This document shows positions 24,406 through 36,063 of a DNA stretch of 64,000 nucleotides, piece by piece. A program made the translations under genes and the position numbers. The stretch is from assembly GCA_905221605.1 (NCBI GenBank), contig CAJNDS010000291.1, positions 961,765 to 1,025,764 of the forward strand, written 5' to 3'. Every line of letters begins with the position of its first letter. Positions within the stretch are counted from its first letter, which is position 1. A model generated the notes under the pieces. It ran no database searches and was not told the origin of the DNA. It worked only from the letters and a program-made list of their open reading frames with translations. The stretch comes from Symbiodinium natans (lineage: Eukaryota; Sar; Dinophyceae; Suessiales; Symbiodiniaceae).

Positions 24406-25820
24406 ATGGCTACAGAGCTGCCGGAAGTGCAGACAAGGCCGAAGGGCCGAGCATAAACCAAGATGAGCACATGCAAAGACCTTTTTTTGGGCTTGAATCT
24501 CGACTATTTCGCCATGCCACCAGAATCCGGCATCCCAACCATACAGCCACAAGCACGACAGGCCATTGCTGGAATCAGCCGCGGCTTGAACCGTGGCACA
24601 AGTAGCCCGCAGGATGGATGCAGGAACAAAGGCCTTCCATTTGCATCAGCCTGCATACAATTCAATCACCCATCATGGCCACCTGGCTTCTGATTGGGCA
24701 TTGTCATGAGTGCCGGCAACTGTCCGTGCCTACGGTGCCTTGATCTTGGTCACACCTGCGCAAAATGCGCCGGCACCCAAGCAGACCGCCAAGGCATGCT
24801 GTCAAACGGAACGAATCGTCTGATCATGTTTGCATGGCTTGCTTGTGCTTTAATGCGTTTTCATGCCACTCGCAATGCCCACCGCGCGGCTCGCTGAGCC
24901 TTTGTCATGGGCTATTTGCCACACAGTCATCTTGGTCTTGCCCCTCCTCTCCATTCCCATGTTATCCAGTGTTCCGCGATTCAACGCGAGCATTTGGATC
25001 AAGTCAAAGTACGATGATGGGAGAATATCAGCGATGCTCATCGCGTCGTGCATGGCAAAATTGCAGCAGTGCTGTCATGCTACTTGAAGACGGTAAGACA
25101 CTCACCCACAAGCCAAAGGCAGCAAGGCAGCGCATTCCACTTGAGAATACAACCCCTCTGAAGGGATGAGGGATGATGACATCACCACCACGGTGCTTGG
25201 CCTCAGCTTTGTCTGAACTTGCAAGGCGACGATGAGTGCGACGATGAGTTCTTGACGACGTCATGCTTTGTCAGGTGAGCTGTCCAGTACGACGCGTCGG
25301 AGTCCTTATTGGCAAAGCAGGTGCCGAGTCTCCAGATCTGAACCCTCCACCAAGATGTTCAAGTTACGCTTTGGAAGATGGATCACAGCCAATCACAGCT
25401 GTCACTGATGACCACTTTGGCAGGAGCGACGATAAATCAATTGCGGAAGGCACACTTTGGACAGCCCATTGTATTGTAGTGGTCTGAGTAGGACATGTAG
25501 CGAAGAACACTATGAGTGCGTTTCAGGTTCTTCATGATCTCCACACTAGCGACGCGTCGCAATTGCTTCAGCATCGTCAGGAGACGGGTGCGTCTATCGA
25601 GGTGGAGCGGTCAGATGGCAAGGAGCCGCGAGAGGTTGGCGCATGATCTGCGATACTTTAATGCTTGCGTACGCTTGCTTGTCCACGACACGATGGAAAG
25701 ATGGTGGTCCACGCAATCTGAGCATTCCTCTCCCTGCCAGCCTTCCAGGTCACGATCTCGGGCTCGGACTCCGCAGTCAAGGATGCTGTGCAGCGGCGAG
25801 CATCCCAGATTCTCCCGCTT
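24406..25820 (+). CDS. KH-domain RNA-binding protein, multi-exon
   Basis: A likely first coding exon starts at ATG 24406 (MATELPEVQTRPKGR), right after a CAG acceptor, and ends at 24450 with a GC donor. The next exon (25275-25320) reads VSCPVRRVGVLIGKAG, the start of a KH domain with its GxxG loop as GKAG, and the phase fits. An exon at 25527-25634 gives LLQHRQETGASIEVERSDG and KEPRE. An exon from 25749 gives VTISGSDSAVKDAVQRR, the last strand and helix. Together they form one complete KH fold (GxxG, TGA-x-I-x-V, V-x-I-x-G). KH domains bind single-stranded RNA or DNA. The join between the second and third exons is not resolved. The end is open and the gene may run on to the Pro-rich exon at 27 kb. 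Confidence 0.65.
24909..25053 (-). CDS. possible minus-strand coding piece inside the KH gene's first intron
   Basis: The minus strand reads SIADILPSSYFDLIQMLALN and GTLDNMGMERRGKTKMTVWQ, which looks like real protein. It has no family I recognise and lies antisense to the KH gene's first intron. It may be a nested gene remnant or chance. Confidence 0.25.
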
Positions 25821-26983
25821 GCTTTGACATGAAGCTTCAAGCACGATTTCCGGCTCGCCTTGCGCTCTGATCAGGGTGCGCATGTCCTTTTTGTAAACGC
25901 TGCGCGTCGACCGCCCCGGCCCGGCTTGACGCAGGGTCTAAGTACTTGTACAGATTGTACAGCTACTGTACCTACTTGCACTCTTTCTTTCTCTTTTGCC
26001 TGGCGAGGAAGACTGTCAAAGCTTTGGCTGCCATGTGTTAGCCGCCTTTCCGCATGCGAAACTTTGTAGTTCCCTTTCACACGCGCAACTTCGCTTAGAA
26101 AACTACCTCTCGTCCCTACAGGTCCCGCAAAGGGTTCCCAAGAAGGGATCCCTTGGAAGGTCCCTTGGGTCTCTAAGATTCTCGAAGGACAGGCCTTTCG
26201 TGCCGCTGCCGTGATATTTCATGCCGAGGGCAACCCGATGCCCTGCGCGTGAGTCTTCGGTGTCTCTTCAAAAGTTCTCTTTGTTTAAAGCCATTTTTTG
26301 GGGAAAGGCTATGGGAACCTTTGATGCCCAAGGCTGGGGCCGAGGCGAATTCATGCGCGACAGGATACCCTAATGAAGCTGTTTGTTGGTGGCTACCGCC
26401 TATCTACCAGTAGTTACGAAAGGCGTTGTGCATGTCCTATTTTCTGGTACGGTATGTTCTTGTAGTCTGTGTTTTTCGTATTGTACTGTACAAGCTGTTC
26501 AGTTGTGTGCACTCATTCCAGCTGATTCCTAATCAATCTCTTGGTTCATAAGCTTCGGTAACTATCCCGGTAACTTGCGCTTGAACTGAAAGTTGCTCTG
26601 TTTATCAAATCAAGAGTGGGGTACCTGAGCACAAGCCATGTTTCGGTGCATGACTGGAAGAAAGCGGGTACAGCGGGTATCACGTACAGGATCCACGACC
26701 TGATCCACCGACGTGGCGATGCCCCCGTGCGGAGACGGTCTCCGCCAGAAGCCCAGCTGTCACCAGCACAAGATGTTCAATTGAGCACCGCAGAGACATA
26801 GCAATTGTCTTGTGAAATCTTTCTAGGCACACGGAAGCCGTGGGTTGCTGGCAGTCGATAGAAAGCCTGCAACTTGTGTCGTACATTTGTGAGGTCGTCG
26901 GATCGAGAGGCAGATCCTCCGGCTCCTTCGCCAGGCTGTCGGCCTCTTTGCTGCGTAGTTAGGGGCAACGGGCCAACACGGAC
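25821..26983. other. probable intron space of the KH gene; no exon confirmed
   Basis: A possible small plus-strand exon at about 26690-26800 follows a TACAG acceptor and reads IHDLIHRRGDAPVRRRSPPE. It is not supported by a known family. Confidence 0.3.
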
Positions 26984-27612
26984 AGGTGCGCCCATCTTGC
27001 AAGCTTATCCTGGATGGCCGCCGCATCATCCTCATCCACCGCCACTTCCGCCTACAGGATACCCCCCTGCACTTCATGCACCACCCCCTCAGCCACAGTA
27101 CGCGCATCCCCAATATCCTCCTCCTCATCATCCACCCGCACATCCTCTACCACAGCCCCAGGCACAGCCGCCAGGTCAGTATCCACAGCAGTACCCACCA
27201 CCACAGCAGCCACCTCCACAAGCAGCTCCACAACCACCTCCGGCAGGCCATCCGGCATACCAACAGCCGCAGCATGGGCACGCAGCCCCGCCGAGTTATC
27301 CGCCGCCACAAGTGCCTTCTTATCCAAGCTACCCAGGCCCACCAAGCTATGCACCACACAGCATCCCTCCACCCACGGCCACAGTTCCACCGAGTCATCC
27401 ACAGTATCCACCGCAGTACCCACCGCACCCGCATCACTCGCCTGGCTATCCTCCTCAACATGCACCGCCATCGTATCCACCCCCTGCTCCCGCATACCCC
27501 ACCTACCCAAGCTACCCCGGCTACCCTGGCTACCCAAGCAACCCAAGCCAACCCGGGTATCCGGCGTATCCGCCTGAGCACCAGCCACCGCCAGCACCGC
27601 CAGAATCTCGGA
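26984..27612 (+). CDS. Pro/Tyr/His-rich low-complexity exon, possible tail of the KH protein
   Basis: After an ACAG acceptor the plus frame reads APILQAYPGWPPHHPHPPPL and goes on for about 200 residues of PPxY, YPPP, PQYPP and YPSYPGYPGY motifs. Tyr recurs every few residues in the same frame, and the frame holds to the end of the tract, which a random C-rich tract would not do. Such tails are common in RNA-binding proteins of the KH, SF1 and hnRNP types and promote phase separation or WW-domain binding. The strand and position fit the KH gene upstream, but the link is inference. The 3' border may lie near 27612, where the composition changes. The frame then runs on to a stop at 27725. Confidence 0.55.
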
Positions 27613-27725
27613 GCATGAAGCATCAGTGCATCACGTGTCGCCACACTTTACGACATATAGGTTCAAGCTTGCAGGGTCTTGCGCAAGGCTCCCAAGTTGG
27701 TTGCAAGATGTTGTTAGAATTGTAA

Positions 27726-29320
27726 AGCATGCACAGCAAAGCATTCAGCCTATGCAGTCCGAGCACTGAAAACTTTCAAATTTGTCGGAAATGTGCGGTG
27801 GGATGCCTCGCTGCAATTGACTTGTTCTACATGGGGCTTGGTGGCGTTATTGTTGGGTGGTTGCCGTGTGCGACTTGCATTCGAAAGTGCATTCCGGCGA
27901 CCTTAGGGAAAAGACGTTCATTGCGATGAATCCTGTCGGTTTGTTTGGGCGTCGATTCTTCGCCTGCCAACGGGTCAGCAGCGAGCAGGGATGTTCGGGA
28001 TGATACGAATGAGGACAATGAGGACAGGTGGACGGACTGTCTTTACGCAAGGTCTCCTTGGTAGCCTCCCCAAGATCACAATCTCTGGTTCTGTTTCGCA
28101 AGAAATTAGCTCATCACGAAAGCATTTGCAATCTTGTTTTTCGGTCACAGTAGAGTGTAGGTTACCTGTGGTCCTGATTTATCAGGCATTTGAGATCATG
28201 CGGGAGGGGGGGAAGGGGAGGGGGGGCACCGCCTGAGTCCAAGCTATGGGTTTGCGTCCGCCCAGCTATTGATTTCTGACCTGCCTCAAACCTGCACATG
28301 TGTGGAAGACGAGCAACACGCCCCTAACATTGAGTTGACCGAGGTCCGGTCCATACGGTGCGCTCCAGCTTTTTTGTTGTTGGAGTCTTCCGGGGTCCGC
28401 GGGTCATGAGGGGGAAGCTGACAGCTTTTGACACATGTCAGCAGGTCATCCTGGACCTCCGCAGCATGCTCCTGCACCGCAGGCTTTTGAGTTTTGCTGT
28501 GCAGGGCTGGTGATGGTCCGTGCATTAGTAGGGGCCAGAGCAGTTGATGCAGCTGGCCATCACAGGGATTAAAAGGGGCTTTCTGACGCTTGTTGGATCG
28601 GCGGCACCACACCGTCTGCCATGGTCAGCGCATCTCTGCACCGCAGTCCGCTTATAGTATCCTCGGTTCGTCGATAAGGCACGCAAGGAGCTGCCCCAAG
28701 TGTTTAGGAAAGCGCCGCTAATTTTGCAAAACAGGCAAGTAAATCCAAGACTACAACCATAACGCAAGATGCAGGCAGTGATGGAGATCGTGGTAATGCT
28801 TGCAGTTTTCCATACCACCTGCAATGAGAAGTGCCGCCCTAGAAAGTGCCAATTTTCATCCAGTTGCACGCTTTGCCTTACTTCGCCTTACAACTCTATT
28901 ATACAGTCAGTGCTGTGCAGTGATCCTAACTGAGTCCATTGAGAAGCTGAGCATAGGCTGAGAGGCTCGTCTTGTCCTTGAAACAAATGACAATCACATA
29001 CAATCACCATGTTCCCGGTTTTCGAATAAGTGAAACAAAAGACAAGCGAGGAGATGTTCGCGTTTTCTTTTTTCAACCCCGACTTCTTGTTGCATGCTGC
29101 TGTAAAACCGGTTGCATTCAATGCTTGGTTGAGTAGGCAATGCATTTCTCATTGTTTTTTCATGCGGCTCACTTCGTTGAGGACCCGTCACTGGCGCATC
29201 CCGACAGCAGGCCGGAACCCTTCCGCAGCTTAGGCACATCAAGTCACGAAACAATCTAACGGGGAGGCTGTCGCCCATAAGCGGCACCAGCCTGCCAAAG
29301 TCGTAGGGTGCAGTCAGGTG
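27726..29320. other. no confident gene
   Basis: A few frames, such as one on the minus strand at about 28330-28600, have protein-like composition but no motif. A GGGGAAGGGGAG tract is at about 28204-28226. Confidence 0.35.
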
Positions 29321-29324
29321 CTTT

Positions 29325-29580
29325 TGTCGGGAACGGGGGAGGGGTGGGGGGGGGGCGGGGGGTGGGGATGGGCGGGGGGGGTGGATGGGGTGGGGGGGGG
29401 GGAGGCGGTCCTAAGGTCAACGACGACCACAGCAACCAATTACCAACAACCACAACCAACAACTTATCACCGCCGCCACCGCCACCACCACCAACCGCCA
29501 CCGCCACCGCCACCAACCACCACCACCACCACCACCACCACCACCACCACCCCCACCACCCCCGCCACCACCTCCACCAA
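29325..29580. repeat. G-rich tract followed by CCACCA tract
   Basis: The sequence at 29330-29402 is nearly all G on the plus strand. The sequence at about 29468-29577 is CCACCG/CCACCA triplet repeat. Poly-Gly, poly-His and poly-Val frames across it are repeat translations. Confidence 0.9.
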
Positions 29581-30365
29581 GAGCAACAAAACCTGTTGCC
29601 TCGTTGAGCAGGAACAGTGGACTTCTGGATTTGACGTGTGATAGTATGTAAAGTAGCCCGGATGGCAACAGGAACGAGCCATAACAAACCTACAGATTTG
29701 GAGGCCTGGGTCAGGAAGTGCGGTCGGGTTTCTCCGCACTCGCCGCTCGGGCCCATAAGCCAGGGTCGGCGGAATCACGTAAATTCCCTCTGCTGCGTGA
29801 TGTCACTTGATGTCACTTGATGTCACATTCTGGCCAAAGCTGTGCTAGGTTGCTTAGGCCCTGACGTTGAGGCTCCTCCTCTTGCATGTCTTGCCATTGC
29901 AGGCTTCCAAGCGCTGGAGCGTATGCCGGTCGGCGCTCACAGATGACCACACGGGCAGAGCTTGTGTTCATATTCTACATTGTGCCAATTTGTGCCACAT
30001 CTTCTGTGTGACCCAAGACATCTACTTGAAACCACTTGCGTGCCAGAGGTGCACTGGATCCTGGTGCAGCAAGCCGTCGAGGGTGCGCATTCATAGAGTT
30101 CTACACATGACTCAATCAATGGTTTTGCTCTCGTTTTCTGCAGGTCCCTGCATTTCCATGTATCTGCAGATTGTATCTGCAGGGCAGGGGCAGAAATCAT
30201 GCGGAATCTTGAAAGAGGGTGGACGCACTTGAGACTTGTGCCTGGCTTGGAGCAACATGCCGCGGCATCACGGGGAGTGGGACCATGCGACACACATCAA
30301 CTGCGTTCAGTGCAGCGAAGCTGCGACGGCACCGTGGAGTGTTGCCGTGACGCTGGCTTTTTTAA
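29581..30365. other. no confident gene
   Basis: A TGATGTCACT direct repeat lies at about 29798-29826. This could hold upstream exons of the RS protein that follows, but no RRM motif was found. Confidence 0.35.
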
Positions 30366-30562
30366 AGACAGGCCGCGACGTCCCTCCCGTTCCCGAAGGC
30401 GAGCAAAGTAACATAAAGTAACAGTAGCTACAACTGTGCATTCCACACAGTGTCAGGGGTGGGAGCAGTTCATGAGCCCTTCATCAGCTGCAGACGACGG
30501 CGCTCAAGATCACGACGCTCCTCACGATCACGGTCATCGCGCTCGCGCTCTCGACGCAGGTG
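30366..30562 (+). CDS. RS-domain (SR-type splicing factor-like) exons
   Basis: Two short plus-strand pieces encode arginine/serine dipeptides. The first (about 30374-30406) reads RPRRPSRSRRR, follows an ACAG|G acceptor and ends at a possible GC donor. The second (about 30490-30559) reads RRRRSRSRRSSRSRSSRSRS and ends CGACGCAG before GTGCCT. RS tails belong to SR proteins and related spliceosomal factors, where they are phosphorylated and bind partner RS domains. No RNA-recognition motif is seen upstream, so the rest of the protein is not identified. Simple repeat sequence can also mimic RS dipeptides. Confidence 0.45.
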
Positions 30563-32609
30563 CCTCCATCATGGGACGCATGGAGAGAAAAGGAGCGAGA
30601 AGCTCATCCAAGTTGCATGTAACATGGCATACTGCACAGGAGATGATCATCGCTGCACGACTCTCAGAGCGAGCCTGATGTGTCATTGGGGCATTTTTTC
30701 CTGGAATTCCTGGACGTCTTGTCAGAGGAATTGACGAAAGCTTAGGCTCATCTGTCGAGGAGGATCTCGCGGAGCGTTGATGCTCTCCAAGAAATGATCT
30801 GGATGGTGCAACAGTCGTGCGTCAAAAGCATGCCAAGTGGCACGTCCTACTTTGCCGTGCATTCTACCTGTGCTTCGCGTTTAGCGAGCATTCTCAGCCT
30901 GGTCAGGTGTAGATCAGGGTGATTGCCTCAAAGATCAAGCTCTGCACGCGAAGTGTGATATGGAGAGCATTGTGCTGGACAAATGCAGTGTATGATAAAG
31001 ACTAGTTTGATGCGTATCACTTTGCATGATATCCTGCAATGCTTTACATCAGCCCTCCCACTAAGTTCCTCCAATTTCCACACACACACACACTTGCAAA
31101 GCCGCATACTGATGGAAACTGCATCAGCGCTGCATCCGCGCTGCATCCGCCCTGCACTGCATCCACTGCGAAGCAAGGAAAATGATGGCAGTCAGCCGCA
31201 GGTGCTGTCTTGGACCGCTGTTCCATGCACGTATTAGGTTCTTTCTGCAAAGCCGTCGATGAAGCAGATTTGTGTCGTCACATGCATCTGTTTATCGGAT
31301 TCAGAAGTGAAAACGTCTAACATACATAGATAAAGTGAATCAATAAATATCTACACACATCTACAGCGAATCTACAGTTGGCGTCAATGTCGAGATTCTT
31401 CAGTGCTTGTTTAATTCATGACATGCAGACGCCCAGCCCTGCCAAACCCAACGGCCGCCGGTCCACCCCCCCCCCCCCCCACGAATGCTGGGGTATGGAC
31501 TGCCTAGTTGGCATGCGGCGGCTGCTGCTGCCGTAGCAGTGCGGCCCTTAGGCTGAGGCTTGTAAGCCGGTACACGATTGCGTAGCTTCGTGTAGTAGTA
31601 TTTGCTCATGCCATTGAATGCCGAGTTCTCAACTTGTCAGGTTCTGATATGCTGGCTGAGTCCTGTCTTCAGGCCAGTTTGTGGCAACTTTGCGAACTGT
31701 GTGCCGTAGCAAAGCAGGAAAGCTTTGTTCTTGCGCTCATTTGCCAAACGGCTGTGAGATGGTCTCATGTTGACCAGACTGCGACCAGACTGGACAGCGG
31801 TGATCCCGAAACATGACCCATCATGAGCACTACGAGGCATGTGCAACAAGCCGAAGAGGCGAAGCCATTTGTGAACCCTCGGCCGTACCGGCAACCCTTA
31901 GACGAACTGAACAGCGGTAACAAACGCTAACCTAGTGAACAGCCATTCAGAACCTCGCCAGCAGATGCAACGAGTAGCAGAGCTCATCAGGGCTCAAAAG
32001 GTTTCTGTGGGATGTTCTCGATGGTACAGTAATCGCAAAAACACCGTTTTGCAATCTGTTGCTGGATATGCGACAAGAGTTGGCCCAATACGTTGAACCT
32101 TGGGAGCTGCCTTAGGAAGCCAAGTCGAACCCAGAATTCGAGACGATTGCAGGTTGACTGGGAAGAGGCTACGAGTTTGCCTGTAATGCTGACATCTGAC
32201 GATATCTATCGTGGGAGTCGGGACGGTACAGTATGGTGCGTTTGTCTTCCAAGTCAAGCAAGTTAGACCTTGCAATGGGTTGTCATGGGTGGCTTTGGGA
32301 GGGAAACAGGGAGAACGATGCTGTTGCAAGCAACACCGTTGATATGAGTGCACTGCAGCTAAAAAATATTGCCAAGCTTGCGCGGTAGGGCCAAATCCGT
32401 GAACCTCACATGAAGTCCGGATGTCTCAGGTCGCAGGATGTCATAGGTCGATTCCTGTTCTGATGGCCTCTCTCCCGGCTCATTCCCGGCGTGTCTCTGC
32501 TTCGATCATGCTTCCCACTTCTGCAACTCAGACATCCGACGACATGCTGTTTGAATATTGATTGGCGTTCTGCTGCTGTCCCTGCGCAAATTGACCCGCA
32601 AAGCAAAAT
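30563..32609. other. no confident gene
   Basis: Contains a CA run at about 31080-31092 and a C run at about 31468-31481. Open frames are short and without motifs. Confidence 0.4.
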
Positions 32610-32873
32610 CGACGATGTTCTGTAAGATGCCAAAGAAGGTGATGCTGCCATTGAGGTCCAGCAAAATGCACAGAGATGTTTTCATTTGCTTATGCAGACT
32701 CAGCAGGTCAGACGAGCAGTTGCCCATCGAATCAGAAGTTCAGGCGGTAGCAAGCATTCAGCGATCAGTGATTGGTTGGTTCAAGCAATGGACAGGACAA
32801 TCAAAGCTCTCGAGGTCCTCGAAAGGGCAAAGGTGCTGCCGCAGGCACAGTTCAGTAGTTTAGTGTACTTGTA
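32610..32873 (+). CDS. unrecognised helical coding piece with an in-frame TAA upstream
   Basis: The plus frame ending with TAA at 32873 reads DAKEGDAAIEVQQNAQRCFH and SDWLVQAMDRTIKALEVLER, strongly helical. Directly upstream the same frame looks coding (QIDPQSKIDDVL) but a TAA at about 32611 separates the two parts. That would mean a small intron, a mutated codon or a pseudogene. No family is recognised. Confidence 0.3.
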
Positions 32874-34320
32874 ATATGGCTTTGGACCATCATGGTGTTG
32901 GAGCAAGACGCGGCAAGCAACATCGAAGAAAGGCGAGTATCCACGCCTCAAAGAGGAAGTGCGTGCTCCAGGTGCTAGGGTCTCAGGCCTGACTCTGTGT
33001 GCGAATATAGACATGACTTGCACATCTGAAAGGCCCCTGTATGGCCGGTGACCGAACTTGCGCAGCACGACGGTCAGAATCACAGCAGGCCTTCTGCCGT
33101 AGGATTCCGGCAAAGAAGGAGTAGCTGGGGTCGTGACTGCGCATGCGACTCAAAAGCTGGCATCCATTCGCCACATGACATGTAAGGAAGGACTTTGCGA
33201 AAGGGAGAGAAGGACTGGAGACATGAACGTTCTGCGAACAGTCACTACCAAAACGCTGTACATCACCACACTAACTGACACTCGGAGCACTGGTCGTTTT
33301 CCTGCTGAGGGCGTGTGTCAGACACAAGACTCTGCCGTCCACAATGGGTGATGTCGTATGCCGGTCTGTGAGACGTTGCATACCTATCATTTGACAGAGT
33401 CTCCGCTGTGCAGAGACAGCAGGGCGGCCAGGGCGGGACAACAGACGCAAGTGAAGCCGAAACGTTTGCGCCAACCCGTTCATCACTCTTTGAGGGGGTC
33501 AAGGGCAGCGTCCCAAGCGGTCTCGCGGAGGTCAGGGTCTTTCTCCTTGGTGACATGTTCATGCAACTGTTTGTACACCTTGGGAGAAGGCAACCAAGAG
33601 GAGCAAACAAATCAGTGGTCGTGAAATGTTTGTTATTTTGACAAAGGTTCAAGGCACCAGTTAAGCCTTTTTGCGACGAGTTTTAGGTTTAGCAGCATCC
33701 TCTAGGCGGGATCCCTAGGCTCTAAATTTCCAAAGCGCAGGGCGCTGCTTATCGCCATCCTGGGAGAAGTCTACGACGTGGGTCCCGGCGCGAGGCTACC
33801 AATCACACAAGATAGAGCACATGGACTTGAATATGAGCCATGGCCATGACACTGCCTTGAGCAGGGAAAGTGATGGATGAACGACTTTATGCCTTCAGGT
33901 TCTATGCTCCCGGAGGGGGATACGCACTCATGGCCGGCAAGGACGGCTAAGCGGCTGAAGTGGATGAGTGTACACAAGTTGCTTTGTGTGGTTGTAGCTC
34001 ACCGCTGGTGTGCTCTGGCGAATGGGATGAGGGTCCTGTGCTGACGATCCCTTCCCAACGACGCGTGCCAGCACGATGTAAAGTTTAAAAGTGATCATCA
34101 TATAGGGAAAGCCAACATCCCGCCACATGGCCTTTCTACGTCTTATACATCGCGATAGACTCTGGTTCATGGCAGAGTCATGGAGAGCGTAACTCCTCAC
34201 AATAAGAACCCCAAATTGATACTCTCGAAGACTCCTGAGAGGTTCTCGACCTCAGAGTCGGTTTAAAACCTGAAGTGCAAACCACGATGTAGCAGAAACA
34301 TGTCTATGTACATATGTATA
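32874..34320. other. mostly nothing; one possible small exon
   Basis: At about 33421-33533 the plus strand reads DASEAETFAPTRSSLFEG between an AG|G acceptor and a GAG|GTCAGG donor and may be an exon. The rest shows nothing recognisable. Confidence 0.3.
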
Positions 34321-34426
34321 CATCTGTTCGTTTATATGTCTATGTGTATACATTATATATATATATATGTATGCTACCCCCCCCCCCCCCCCCCAGAAGA
34401 ATCTACCTTTAAAGGTTTTATCGCGT

Positions 34427-34620
34427 CGTATATGGTTGAACGATCACGAGATTAATTTCCCAGAATTACATGGTTGAACGATCACGAGATTAACTTCCCA
34501 GAATTACATTTTCAGGTCTTATGGCGTTGTGTGTGGTTGAGCTATTGCCATGTCAGATGCCATTTTCATATCTTATATATGGCGTTGCGTGTGGTCGAAT
34601 TATTGCGATGTCAGACGCAT
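34427..34620. repeat. short tandem duplications inside the transposon end
   Basis: A 37-39 bp unit (TGGTTGAACGATCACGAGAT and what follows) occurs twice at about 34433-34508. A diverged 60-bp unit built on TATGGCGTTG and TGTCAGA occurs twice after it. Confidence 0.8.
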
Positions 34621-34705
34621 GAATTTTACCTGCGAGCGCGGTTGGTCTGGATTGGATAGAGAATATGGACTACCGAGACGCCATATCCTGTGGGGCGAAG
34701 GAAGC

Positions 34706-35284
34706 CTACGACAAGAACTTTCTCATGACATGGGAGCATAGCTCTCCGCATGCCAGCCACAAGTCCTTACTGCGATTCCAGTATTCATACTGGGCGCTTC
34801 GCAGCTTGGCTCTCAGCAAGGAGCTACCGGCTTTCGTGTGCTGATTCACACGCACACGTTCCTTTAGGAATCTCCAACACCGGTCTATGACCTGCGTGCC
34901 GGACTTCACTGTGATTGTCTTGTTCTTTGTGCCGGGCAGCTTATGCTTGACGATGCGGACATAGTGGGGCTGCACCCAACGCGTCTTCCCATTGACCTTG
35001 ACCTGCTTTTTGCAGTGCACCACCCGATCATGAAGAACCCCGTCGAGCTTGAGTTTGTAGCTTTTGGCTGAGTCAGTATGCAAGATAATCTTGCGACCGG
35101 ACAAAAGCTTGGCACCCATGGTCTTCCACTCGACCTTTCGGATTGCTCCCGGGCCCGGGGCACGCTTTACCGTGATCTTGGGCGTGAGCTTGCACAAGGT
35201 CAACGTCTCAGGCAGGCAGCCGGTCTGAAGGAAGATTATGTCATCTGCTGTGTGGGCTCCTTTGCTTACTTGTTTGAGTCCCAC
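34706..35284 (-). CDS. IS1595/ISXO2-like DDE transposase domain
   Basis: The minus frame holds IILHTDSAKSYKLKLDGVLH (the second catalytic Asp in HTDSAKSY), then a basic stretch with HYVRIVKHKLPGT, then QVIDRCWRFLKERV and LRSAQYEYWNRSKDLW. These match the order D, H, ID-x-x-W-x-x-LK of ISXO2-like transposases, a family that is abundant in dinoflagellate genomes. A zinc-ribbon N-terminus is not visible. The frame has no ATG of its own at the start, and a stop lies just before it. So it is either a second exon or the downstream part of a frameshifted gene (see 35266-36063). Its stop is at 34706. Whether it is active is unknown. Confidence 0.7.
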   Translation of the reverse strand: MGLKQVSKGAHTADDIIFLQTGCLPETLTLCKLTPKITVKRAPGPGAIRKVEWKTMGAKLLSGRKIILHTDSAKSYKLKLDGVLHDRVVHCKKQVKVNGKTRWVQPHYVRIVKHKLPGTKNKTITVKSGTQVIDRCWRFLKERVRVNQHTKAGSSLLRAKLRSAQYEYWNRSKDLWLACGELCSHVMRKFLS

Positions 35285-36063
35285 TCTGCCTTAGAGGCAT
35301 TGATATTCTGAAGCAAGTCCTTTGCGATTCTACGCTTCTTGGGGTTGTTTTGCGAGTCACGCAAGATATGTACACAAGAAGCCGCCAAATCATGCCAATC
35401 ACTTACCCAGCCCATGTAATTCACGGTGTCGGGCTCGCTTGATGTGTCTGATGAGGACGACGAAGAAGAACTCGACGAGGAATCTTGGCCGGTAGGAGAC
35501 GGCGGCGTATCATGTGGTGCGTTCTCATGTGTGGTAGCCGAGGGTGGTGACAGTTCGTTTGCGATGGCGAGCGGCTGCGTTGATAAGCCCGGGCCGGTAG
35601 ACGACGATGATGTGGTAGCCTCCGGTGATGACACACGCCCCGGTTCATCTGTGATGGCGAGCACCTGCTTTGACGAACTGGCTTTCGCTGCTGCACCACG
35701 CTTTTTGGTTCTCAACCACTCGCGAAGTGCATCTTCTGCCAACTGATTCCAGCCGCCCTGGGCTCCTGGTGCTAGGGAGAACTTGTGCTGGAGATAGATC
35801 ACATGTGATTGGACTTGGCGTAATGTCAAGTCTTGCTTCGTGGGATGTGTCTCGAGGGTGCCACTCTTGATTTTCTCGACTATGGTAGAGATGACCGGTG
35901 GAGGAGACGAGGGATTAGGCATAGAAGCTGTGGATGCGGAAGTGCTTGGAGTGAAGGAGCTCTGAACCAATTCAAGTTTGCATACACCATTCTCCAAGGA
36001 GATGAGGCCCGATACCGCTCCCACGCGCTTCATGGCAACTACTTGTTCACGTACACTTCTCAC
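35266..36063 (-). CDS. N-terminal part of the transposase gene, with Ser-rich linker
   Basis: A 265-residue minus frame lies directly upstream of the transposase domain and overlaps it by 19 bases in another frame. It contains KQDLTLRQVQSHVIYLQHKF, GAQGGWNQLAEDALREWL, a long run of Ser followed by SEPDTVNYMGWVSDWHDL, and ends ASKAEWDSNK. The last codons (AACAA|GTAAGC) hold a good GT donor, so the two frames may be joined by splicing. No good acceptor with G was found within the next 60 bases, so a frameshift is equally likely. Its role, perhaps DNA binding, is not known. Confidence 0.5.
   Translation of the reverse strand: MRSVREQVVAMKRVGAVSGLISLENGVCKLELVQSSFTPSTSASTASMPNPSSPPPVISTIVEKIKSGTLETHPTKQDLTLRQVQSHVIYLQHKFSLAPGAQGGWNQLAEDALREWLRTKKRGAAAKASSSKQVLAITDEPGRVSSPEATTSSSSTGPGLSTQPLAIANELSPPSATTHENAPHDTPPSPTGQDSSSSSSSSSSSDTSSEPDTVNYMGWVSDWHDLAASCVHILRDSQNNPKKRRIAKDLLQNINASKAEWDSNK

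Noticed and set aside
27052-27644. Minus-strand ORFs of 165-181 codons
   Set aside because: They are shadows of the Pro/Tyr-rich plus-strand exon, and their Val/Trp/Arg-rich composition is explained by it.
29256-29756. Poly-Gly, poly-Trp, poly-Val and poly-His ORFs
   Set aside because: They are translations of the G-rich and CCACCA tracts.
29930-29990. Possible RRM fragment (LTDDHTGRA)
   Set aside because: The flanking residues do not give an RNP1 motif or a beta-strand pattern, so a TG-R match alone is not enough.
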